Source: Paenibacillaceae bacterium
GTDB taxonomy: Bacteria; Bacillota; Bacilli; Paenibacillales; CANHGK01
Direction of reading: 5' to 3'
Assembly (NCBI GenBank): GCA_947460235.1
Contig: CANHGK010000001.1
Location: 62,001 to 126,000, forward strand
DNA length: 64,000 bases
Positions 25,097 to 32,335 of the stretch are shown here, in pieces; position 1 is the first letter of the stretch; the number at the start of each line of letters is the position of its first letter. Under the pieces are notes generated by a model that did no database searches, had not been told where the DNA came from, and was given only the letters and a program-made list of their open reading frames with translations. A program made the position numbers and the translations under genes.

Positions 25097-25340
25097 ATCC
25101 GCCGGCGCGTAACGCCTAGCACAAGTTCCACCTCATGATGAGCTAGTTTAATAAAATTTTGCTCTACCTTCAATTGCTAAACATAACGGTCAAAATCGTT
25201 ACTCCAAGGAAAAAACGCTGCATTTGTGTCACTCGAATCTTCGTCTAACAATCTACTTAAAAAGTATTTTATTTCATTATCGATGTGATTAGTAATATCC
25301 AAATTATAAATGTTCGTATCTTTCACAGTCATCATATTCG
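25097..25340 (-). pseudogene. Relic of the helical (immunity-like) protein
   Basis: Read on the minus strand from about 25330: NHIDNEIKYFLSRLLDEDSS, then FFPWSNDFDRYV and a stop, then QLKVEQNFIKLA joined straight to HEVELVLG, then a frameshift into YAPADLKAYQ. The protein at 41869 has EFFPWSGDFERYV, FIKLAQIY and AVDLVLGVRYTPGDMKTYQ at the same places. The relic has lost about 120 middle residues, has a stop and a frameshift, and runs into the pRiA4b-like gene. Confidence 0.7.
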
Positions 25341-25374
25341 CATAACAGTAAAACTCCCCTTTTCACACGCCCGA

Positions 25375-25608
25375 CACATTGAAAACGACATCATTTTCAC
25401 GATGTGATTTTCATCACTTTTCATTTTGTGAAAATTTGTTACATTGTTTTCAGAGAGAGGAAACACTCTCTCTCATCGAAAAAAAGGGGGCGGACATCAT
25501 GAAGCACACCCAACCGATATACCGAAACGTGTTTGCATTCTCCCTATCCTGCGAAACTCAAATTACCTAACAATATTCCCGCAGGATAAAAAAACAGGAG
25601 TGATTCCC
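25375..25608 (+). promoter_or_regulatory. Leader of CBM21-like gene 1: CRP/FNR-like operator, uORF and hairpin
   Basis: TGTGA-N6-TCAC at 25403-25417 fits the CRP/FNR operator pattern. The same stretch GAAAACGACATCATTT before it and TGTTTTCAGAGAGA after it recur before the paralogue at 44079. A hairpin forms from TATCCTGC (25545-25552) and GCAGGATA (25581-25588), just before the AGGAG site. TCCTG could also pair with CAGGAG of the ribosome site, so two exclusive folds are possible. Confidence 0.55.
25499..25570 (+). CDS. Upstream leader peptide (23 codons) of CBM21-like gene 1
   Basis: ATG at 25499 follows GGGGGCGG by 6-8 bases. The peptide begins MKHTQPIYRNVFAFSLSC and ends in the hairpin loop. 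A similar uORF (MKRTQLRYRYVFTFSPSC) lies at 43954 before the paralogue, at the same place. Conservation of start, ribosome site and the first 18 codons suggests that it is translated and may control the downstream gene by attenuation or coupling. Confidence 0.5.
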   Translation: MKHTQPIYRNVFAFSLSCETQIT

Positions 25609-26382
25609 ATGAAAACGTTCATGAACATATTAATCGCTGGTGTTATCGCCTTAACTGCCCTCCAACCCACAGCATTTGCTGGAACGGCAACGACTACAGT
25701 AGCCGCAACAACAATTGCCAAAACGATGCCTGTCAATTTGATCAAAGCACAATTACTCGACAATCACTTTTTCTACACGTTAAAAGGTGAAATTGACATC
25801 ACGAACTTAGCATTCAAAAAACAAGTGACCGTCATTTGGGACGGCAGGGCCACTGGTGGGCGGGTGGATGCAACATACAAAATGCCATTAGAAAAAGGGC
25901 ACGAACTTTGGACGTTCAAAACTAACATTAACAAAGCAGATCTTGGTGTAGGTGGCATCACATTAAATATCCGTTACAAAGTAGGCGGCAAAACATTCTT
26001 TGACACCAACGGTGATGACGAATATCTGCTCACACCAGAAAATTTCACCATGGTCCTCGGCGACCGTCTTCTTGCAAATGAAGATGCAACGTTTGATTGG
26101 ACCGAAAATGCGGTGAACGGAACGGTTATTGTCAAGCCAGGTTATCCACTTGCTATCAAAATCGTTTACACCACTGACCACTGGGCAACGAAAAATTTCG
26201 CCTATGCAGGGTATCAAGAAACGCTCGGGGAAGGAATCAAAGCAAACAATCTTGAACGTTGGACGTTTCGATTGCCGGTGGATGAGAAAACGAAAAACGT
26301 GGAATACGCCATTGCCCGTACCGAAAATGGTAAAGCCACATGGGACAATAACAATCTGATGAACTATCATGAAGCTCGCTAA
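25609..26382 (+). CDS. Secreted protein with two CBM21-like starch-binding domains, copy 1
   Basis: 257 residues. AGGAG lies 8 bases before ATG 25609. Signal peptide at 1-24 (ends AFAG). Two similar domains follow: about 40-140 (NLAFKKQVTVIWDG, LWTFKTN, LNIRYKVGGKTFFDTN) and about 155-257 (YPLAIKIVYTTDHW, ERWTFRLP, VEYAIARTENGKATWDNNN). The pattern of a hydrophobic strand, xxW, and final WDNNxxxNY is that of CBM21 domains, which bind starch or glycogen. No catalytic domain is present. The paralogue at 44079 is about 80 percent identical by eye. Possible roles are starch capture at the surface or sensing. Confidence 0.65.
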   Translation: MKTFMNILIAGVIALTALQPTAFAGTATTTVAATTIAKTMPVNLIKAQLLDNHFFYTLKGEIDITNLAFKKQVTVIWDGRATGGRVDATYKMPLEKGHELWTFKTNINKADLGVGGITLNIRYKVGGKTFFDTNGDDEYLLTPENFTMVLGDRLLANEDATFDWTENAVNGTVIVKPGYPLAIKIVYTTDHWATKNFAYAGYQETLGEGIKANNLERWTFRLPVDEKTKNVEYAIARTENGKATWDNNNLMNYHEAR

Positions 26383-26399
26383 CTTAACTGATTACATTT

Positions 26400-26450
26400 A
26401 AAAACCCTGTTTTTCTGACGCAACTAGGCCGTCGAAAAATGGGGTATTCT
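26400..26450 (+). terminator. Terminator of CBM21-like gene 1
   Basis: Near-complementary arms ACCCTGTTTTTCTGACG (from 26403) and CGTCGAAAAATGGGGT (to about 26445) followed by ATTCTTTCC. Confidence 0.65.
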
Positions 26451-26600
26451 TTCCATTTCTGTATGTATTTCTATTTCGCTGTTCTATGTTGTGTTCATTA
26501 AAATAGGAATTGAAAAATAAGAGGGTGGAGGAGTTAACATTTTCAATTAAAATGAAGCATTTCTTCGCAAAGTTACTAAAACTGAAAATTTAATTTTTTG
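26451..26600. other. Intergenic stretch, nothing recognised
   Basis: AT-rich sequence between the terminator and the IS remnant. No frame, repeat or motif that I can support. Confidence 0.4.
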
Positions 26601-27213
26601 ATTTCTCCCCTTAAGTAGACAGGTTTAATAAATAAACCTTGTTTACTTGATGGGGGGCTATTTTTATGGCTAGACAGAGTGGATATACAGCAACTGACAG
26701 ATGAACAATTATCCAAGAATACCTAGATGATGGAAAAGGAACGATCAAAGAAATTGCTAAGAAGTACAAGATTATTTGTCCGGACAACATACGAAACGTT
26801 TCATCATTGAAAAATACAATATTAGAAACCAAACTCAACTTCGAAGTTGGATTTCAACGTATAATCGTCATAGCTTACTGAAATCATATCACGGAGGACA
26901 GGCCGCGCCTAAATGAGAAGTCGGTAATCGATGTAACGAATTTCAAATAAGGGAACGGACAGAAAGCATATCTGTCTGCGATATCAAACGTTCGACCAAG
27001 CGATTCGCACTTGTCCTGGGAGTAACCCAATGTTACACAGTGACCGAGGATTTCTAGATACATCACAAGCATTCGAGACACGAATTACCACAGCCAACAT
27101 GACACAAAGCATGTCTCGTGTCGTGAGATGTATTGATAACGGTCCAATGGAATTTAGGACTCAGTCCGCATCGTTACTTTTGTTATTTCCACTGTCTACT
27201 TGACGGGGAGCAG
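26601..27213 (+). mobile_element. Degraded IS3-family element (IS150-like)
   Basis: Inverted ends CTCCCCTTAAGTAGACAG (26605-26622) and CTGTCTACTTGACGGGGAG (27192-27210) bound the remnant. From ATG 26666 an OrfA-type frame reads MARQSGYTATDR, a stop, then IIQEYLDDGKGTIKEIAKKY, and further on SWISTYNRHSLLKSYHGG after a frame change. Near the right end the DDE-transposase text HSDRGFLDTSQAF and MTQSMSRVVRCIDNGPME is readable. Most of the integrase core is deleted. It cannot move by itself. Confidence 0.82.
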
Positions 27214-27245
27214 ATCATCGTGCATGGCTGGCTTTTCTACTGTTG

Positions 27246-27796
27246 CTATTGAATATATAGATCAATAAACGCCTTCAGTTGACTCGTCGCTTCTTTGGTC
27301 ATTTTGTATTTGTCGTAAGACTCGTATCCCACCATGACCGTAACAATCCCTTCTTCTTTTCCGGCCAGTGCAAAGCTGAATGATTTGATCAACTTTATAT
27401 GATCACGGATTTCCGCATAATAATCAAAAGGCGTATTTTCCGGATCGAGATTGAGAACCAATTTCCCTTCTTTATCTTGACCACCAAGATTCATAACCAA
27501 CTGTGCCTTTTGAAGTGCGTTGTCCAGTTCATTTTGAAATGAACTCACAATTCTGGCAATCGGTTGGGTTTTGCTTCCTGCTTCGATGATGACTGTTGCT
27601 GGAGATCTGAGGGAATCGCATCCATGCGCGAAATAACAATTTCTATACCGTCTTTTACGACAGAATAAGCAGCAAGTTTCGGGTACGATTTGGATGCAGC
27701 GGTTTGTATCGGTTGTTCTTGTGTAACGACACGTTGAGCTGTGTTACACCCAGTAAGAACAACACATACGAAAAATAAAGTAAATAACTTTTTCAT
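27246..27796 (-). pseudogene. Small lipoprotein of the FKKYK family, frameshifted
   Basis: Two overlapping frames make up one gene. The first (27796-27545) has signal peptide and lipobox VVLTGC and reads to AIPSDL; from about 27610 the neighbouring frame continues more sensibly as PATVIIEAGSKTQPIARIV, then SSFQNELDNALQKAQL and the family end YDKYKMTKEATSQLKAFID. The order matches the protein at 40411 (KLPAQVDADVL, EFQKALNAM, NKYEMTQDGTNHIKDFI). A one-base change near 27595-27615 is the simplest reason. If real, an 83-residue secreted stub would be made; a sequencing error is possible. Confidence 0.6.
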
Positions 27797-27811
27797 GAGA
27801 GCGGCCTCCGA

Positions 27812-28100
27812 ATGGACGATTATTTGTAATAATAGGAATCTACGCTACCATATGCATCCGTCGTATATGAAGGATACGGTGAAATGCTCGAACTTGCCAT
27901 CAATTCAAGCCCACCCCATTTTGGAATAGACCAGTGATTTCATAAATTGATCGACTTCCGTTGCTGTCGGATTATACGACCACCGCCACGTACATCAAGA
28001 GTAATCTCAATCGTGATGGCACTTGTCGTTCGATCGCTGCGAATAATAGTTTTGTTGATTTCATAATGTTCATCTAAGTAAATCCCCTGTCTTTTTTGAT
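27812..28100 (-). pseudogene. Remnant of NC..A-type protein after solute-binding gene 3
   Basis: Minus-strand fragments in several frames: INKTIIRSDRTTSAITIEIT (like the N-terminal domain), TWRWSYNPTATEVDQFMKSL (like SWQWDWQGNMPTLAEVTFAM at 20226) and PKWGGLELMASSSISPYPS (like AKWGTNELMSSNSINPYPA). The NC..A cysteine block and the TH block are deleted. It closes the pattern that each of the three solute-binding genes is followed by this family. Confidence 0.65.
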
Positions 28101-28105
28101 CTAGT

Positions 28106-29497
28106 TTAGTAACTGCTCATTGGATTCGGCCGCGATGGTGTGCTGATGATATCAACCAACACAACTTGTCCTTCTCGACTCCAATTTTCTAACGCTGATT
28201 TGATCTCTATTTTCCCATCCAATACTTGATTAAAATAATTCCTACCAATATTTCGTAGCTCCATATATCTCCAATCGTTGCGCTCCAATTGTTCTGGATC
28301 ATATCTAAAAACGACCGGCATAGTTTTTGAGAATGCTTTAGCATATTCTTGGCTACCTGCAATTACGGAAATTGCATTTTCATGCGTGGATAGAAACAAC
28401 GAACTGTTTGTTTTCAATTTGGCCCACTCGTCGCTATTAATGGATCGAATGACTTCCCAAACCTCGTCCTGGTGGCCAGACTTCGCATTAATAACCATAA
28501 GACCTTCGAACTGAATGTTACTTCCGACCGAATTATCAGTAGAAATAACCGGCAAAGAAACAATGCCCCAATTTTTCGGAATGTACTCTAAATCGGGATA
28601 TTTTTTATTCGCATAAATCAACCGGTTCAATTCTGGTAAATCAATGATCGCCATTGCAGCTCTGCCCGATATAAAATGGTTTGCAGCAAACGGTGTATGT
28701 GCATTTCCACTTAGCACATAATTCATCGAAGGAAAAATGCCCTGTGCTTTTAGAACACTAAATTCTTTAAATACGTTTACCCATTCTTCTGAATTTACCG
28801 TCATTTTGTACGTTTCACGGTCAAATATGTTCAACTGCATGGCATTCACATAATCAGTCAGGCCATCAAACAAATCCGAATTCCCGAGCGCAAGCCCTGC
28901 AACTTTTTGTTCATTTTGCCCCTTCGTCAATACCCGCGCCTTTTCAAATACCTCTTTCCGCGTCATTCCATCCTGTAACGGCGCGATTGCAGCATCAGCA
29001 AACTCATTTTTGTTATAAATCAACGCCTTCGCAGAATAAAACGGCGCCAATCCGTAAAGTGTTCCATTCCCCGCATTTTTCAACGCTTGCAAAATGGTAG
29101 GTGTAATGCTCTCTAAATCTGTATTTGTTTTTTGAATCAGCGGATCAAGCGGCGCAAGTAAATTCTGATCAATCAATTCTTGAAACTGAATGGCATTGAT
29201 CATCAACAAATCAGGCGGATTCGCCGAATTAACCGCAGCCAAAAGATCTGTATTTAATGCTGATAATTGTTCCAATTCAAACGTCACTTTCGGGTGCTGG
29301 AAGCGGTATAAATCAAAATAGCTTGCCTGATTTATTGCATTTTTTTGGCTTGCAACAATTGGATCAGGATCGAGTTCCGTGCAATCTAACACACGAATCT
29401 TCACCTCGCGTACCGCGATTGGATCATTTTGCATCATACATCCAGCCAAAATTGACTGCATCAGCGTCAGAATGAAGATTATTCGGATCAATTTCAT
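28106..29497 (-). CDS. Orphan family-1 solute-binding lipoprotein, copy 3
   Basis: 463 residues, lipobox ILAGC (Cys20), AAGGTGA nine bases before ATG 29497. Shared blocks with copies 1 and 2: NQASYFDLYRFQHPKVTFEL, YGLAPFYSAKALIYNK, MTRKEVFEKA, VWEVIRSINSDEWAKLKTN. The end NPMSSY is like NPFMSY of copy 1. No transporter components are nearby. It is followed by an NC..A remnant and a broken lipoprotein gene. Confidence 0.84.
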   Translation of the reverse strand: MKLIRIIFILTLMQSILAGCMMQNDPIAVREVKIRVLDCTELDPDPIVASQKNAINQASYFDLYRFQHPKVTFELEQLSALNTDLLAAVNSANPPDLLMINAIQFQELIDQNLLAPLDPLIQKTNTDLESITPTILQALKNAGNGTLYGLAPFYSAKALIYNKNEFADAAIAPLQDGMTRKEVFEKARVLTKGQNEQKVAGLALGNSDLFDGLTDYVNAMQLNIFDRETYKMTVNSEEWVNVFKEFSVLKAQGIFPSMNYVLSGNAHTPFAANHFISGRAAMAIIDLPELNRLIYANKKYPDLEYIPKNWGIVSLPVISTDNSVGSNIQFEGLMVINAKSGHQDEVWEVIRSINSDEWAKLKTNSSLFLSTHENAISVIAGSQEYAKAFSKTMPVVFRYDPEQLERNDWRYMELRNIGRNYFNQVLDGKIEIKSALENWSREGQVVLVDIISTPSRPNPMSSY

Positions 29498-29851
29498 ATT
29501 AAAAAATCACCTTCAAACATAGAATGGTATGACGTATAAAACAGAAAAAGGGAATGTTCACGGAATTCAATCGGAAAATTTCTGAGAAGAAAAAGCTGAA
29601 TAAAATCGAGGGGGTTACAATAAGTTCCAAATTGATTATATGTTTGCACATTTGAATATGCAAATCGCTTATTATACAAAAAAATACGTTGAAGCTATTC
29701 GCGCGGAGGCTCACCCCATATTCAGCGAATTATCCATCTTCTTCGGTTCCCCTCAACTTAAAACACTCGGTCAAGTTGATTCCGACGATCTCTATAGCAA
29801 TCTGAGTTTACAATTGTGGGATAAATGGAAAGTATTCGCATTACTAAAAAG
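29498..29851 (-). promoter_or_regulatory. Promoter region of solute-binding gene 3
   Basis: On the minus strand -35 TTGCAT (29663-29658) and -10 TATAAT (29640-29635) are 17 bases apart. There is no AAACGTTT palindrome as before copies 1 and 2. A plus-strand frame from 29640 to 29855 (71 residues, RAEAHPIFSELSIFFGSPQL) ends in the following terminator; its start overlaps the -10 box, it has no ribosome site, and it may be a coding relic or chance. Confidence 0.5.
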
Positions 29852-29903
29852 ATAAGCCCTGTTTACAAAGAAAAACCTCTTTGCAAGCACGGCTTATTTG
29901 TTT
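29850..29903. terminator. Bidirectional terminator
   Basis: ATAAGCC (29852-29858) pairs with GGCTTAT (29891-29897), with an inner CAAAG/CTTTG stem, followed by TTGTTTTT on the plus strand and CTTTTT on the minus strand. Confidence 0.75.
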
Positions 29904-29944
29904 TTAGTCGATCCTACGACTGTTTATACAATCAACCTAAAAGA

Positions 29945-32335
29945 TCATTTTCCATTGATTTTCACCGAATCTCCGCTAAATGAGTAATTCTTGCTGTTGT
30001 TATTATCCCATACATTACGCCACGGCAAGTAAAATGCAGCTTCTTGAATCCGCGATGCATTTCCAGGATACGCAATCGTAATCTTATTACACTGGGTAGA
30101 CCCAGTTTCAGACGATTTGGACATAAAGTAACCTGGGGAAGTGGTCCAACCGCTAATATTCGTTTTGAAGTGCACATATACCGGTTCACCAATTCTCAAA
30201 TTACAATATTCGATGCCGATATTCGTTGGATACGATGGATTCGGGGTAACGCTGTAATCCCCTTTGATCGCTTTTCCAGACTGCATCGTCCAAACTCCAC
30301 TCGTGAATGAATAATTTTTCCCATCATTATTGTCCCAATACCCGCGTTCATTCAAAAACGCCGCTTCTGTGATGCTTTGACCCGAATTCAGCGGGATTTC
30401 AATTTGATAAAAACGGCTTAGATTATTAGTTGTTATTTTGTAACCGGGGTACGTCGTCCAACCTTTGTCGTTCGTTCGGAAGTGGAGAAAGATGGTTCGC
30501 TCATTTTGCGTTGCATCGACCGGATAAAATATAAGTGCTGTTTGGACCGAAGGTTCACCTTCTTTTATTTGTCCATTACTAACGACATACGTACCGCCTT
30601 TTAGCGGAGCGTTATTTGGCAACGGAATTTGACCGCCAACCCCTGTCTGCTGGGCGTATACCCCTAATGTTTTGATGCTCCAATATTGGTCTGGCGTATA
30701 TTCCACCATTGCATATCCAGTAAATTTACTGCTTGTCTGAATCGGCTTGTTATATCCCAATTTGCTATCATTGCCAAAGTAATCCGCTAGCGAAAACGTG
30801 GCATAATGATTCGGAACTTCGTTTACTGGGATATAAAACAGATACGTTTGAAGAACAGGCACTTCAACATTGATCGGATCACTCCAAGCCGAGGCATTGT
30901 TCAATACATCAAGCGAGCGTACGCGATATTCATGCGTTACCCCTAGTTTAGCGGTTGCATCGTCAAAACAATTATATGTTGATTTCATCGTCAATCCGGA
31001 ATCGCGAGATATTTCATATGTGACTAGTCCGTTATCGTCCTTGACGGGATTCCAACATAAAGTGACGGAAGAGATTGCGTTATTTCGATTTGGTCTCGAA
31101 TAAGTGATGACCGGAACTTCCGGTGCGATTTCATCTGCCGCCTGTACCGCAAACTGCCCTACCGCCCCATTCCCATATTCAAAATAAAAACGTAACGTGT
31201 ACGCTTCCCCTTTGCTAAGTTTCCCGAGTCGCATTCGCAACCCATCCGATGTACGTGCAACGTTGGTTTGATCTGTTATTTTTTGGCCGTTCGGACCGAT
31301 CAACTCGGCATCTGCATCACGGAAATAATTCGTTGACCAAATCAAATCGTAGTTTTGACCATCACCAACAAGCAAATATTCCGTTCGACCTGAATTCAAC
31401 GTCTGCGTTTGTCCCGGTTTTGCCACCCCGCAAGTCGATGCCTCCATCGGCAAACTCACCTCAGAAAACATCCCTTCCGGACTTACGGCAATTACGCGAA
31501 ATTGGTACGTTTTTAAAGGCGTCAAATCATAAATGACCGTTTCCGGTTTCGTAAGCGTCCGGAAATCAAACCAGTCTGTTCCCGATTTTTTAATTTGCAG
31601 TTTGTACCATTTGACACGACCAGCAAGGTTCGGATCCATCCAACCGATCCGTAGCGCTGTCTCCGAACGACCGATTAACTTCAAATCCGTAACGGTATCC
31701 GGCACGAGTCCTTCCTGTACATAGCTCACGTTCGCATGAACTTGACCCCCGAGTTCGTCCAACACCGTCAAAACGTACGTTTTATTTTTTTCGAGAAAAA
31801 CATGTTCTAAACATGCATACACCGAAACATATCCGCAATCGGTGTTTTCCGCAATCTCCTTACCGCTACTATCCTCAAGCAATAACGCGGTATTTGAAGG
31901 AATGGATTCATCACTCAGAATCGTTGTATACAAACTTGCGTAACTTTGATTCCCGGTAATCTGAAAGCGTTGATAAAGACCGCCGCTGACACGTTTCATC
32001 GCTCCAGGCTCAAGTTGCTGAATTCCCGATGATGCAAGTTGGTCAGTGCTAGTTTGTTGTTGTGCTTGTTGTGCGTGTGGTAAAAGTGCAGAGACACCGG
32101 GCAACGCGGATAATACTGGAATGCTCCAGCCTCCACTCCGATCGATGAGTGTCTTTACAACCGAAACGCTATTTTGCAATCCAAATGCTGAAACAGCCAA
32201 TGTCAGGAAAAGTACAAGCCCCATCACGATTTGAATCACTCGAACATTTCGTAACTTACGTCTTCGATTTCGTTCACGAGACGAACGAGAGCGTGACTCA
32301 TTCATTTCTTTTATGTCAAACGTCTCCCTTTTCAT
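29945..32335 (-). CDS. Membrane-anchored FnIII + CBM25 starch-binding surface protein 2
   Basis: 796 residues, ATG overlapping the upstream stop by ATGA. A very basic N-terminus (RSRSSRERNRRRKLR) and one membrane helix (about 33-54) anchor it with the bulk outside. An Ig-like region (about 100-205) is followed by FnIII 1 (about 212-300), a second pre-domain, FnIII 2 (about 408-495), and two CBM25-like domains (about 600-690 and 705-796) with TIFLHFRTNDKGWTTYPG, AAFLNERGYWDNNDGKNYSF and VWDNNNSKNYSF. CBM25 domains bind starch. No enzyme domain is present. It probably forms a surface complex with its paralogue upstream. Confidence 0.8.
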   Translation of the reverse strand: MKRETFDIKEMNESRSRSSRERNRRRKLRNVRVIQIVMGLVLFLTLAVSAFGLQNSVSVVKTLIDRSGGWSIPVLSALPGVSALLPHAQQAQQQTSTDQLASSGIQQLEPGAMKRVSGGLYQRFQITGNQSYASLYTTILSDESIPSNTALLLEDSSGKEIAENTDCGYVSVYACLEHVFLEKNKTYVLTVLDELGGQVHANVSYVQEGLVPDTVTDLKLIGRSETALRIGWMDPNLAGRVKWYKLQIKKSGTDWFDFRTLTKPETVIYDLTPLKTYQFRVIAVSPEGMFSEVSLPMEASTCGVAKPGQTQTLNSGRTEYLLVGDGQNYDLIWSTNYFRDADAELIGPNGQKITDQTNVARTSDGLRMRLGKLSKGEAYTLRFYFEYGNGAVGQFAVQAADEIAPEVPVITYSRPNRNNAISSVTLCWNPVKDDNGLVTYEISRDSGLTMKSTYNCFDDATAKLGVTHEYRVRSLDVLNNASAWSDPINVEVPVLQTYLFYIPVNEVPNHYATFSLADYFGNDSKLGYNKPIQTSSKFTGYAMVEYTPDQYWSIKTLGVYAQQTGVGGQIPLPNNAPLKGGTYVVSNGQIKEGEPSVQTALIFYPVDATQNERTIFLHFRTNDKGWTTYPGYKITTNNLSRFYQIEIPLNSGQSITEAAFLNERGYWDNNDGKNYSFTSGVWTMQSGKAIKGDYSVTPNPSYPTNIGIEYCNLRIGEPVYVHFKTNISGWTTSPGYFMSKSSETGSTQCNKITIAYPGNASRIQEAAFYLPWRNVWDNNNSKNYSFSGDSVKINGK

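Noticed and set aside
29640-29855. 71-codon plus-strand frame as a gene
   Set aside because: No ribosome site, start within the -10 box of the opposite gene and no recognised family. Mentioned only as a possible relic because a terminator follows it.
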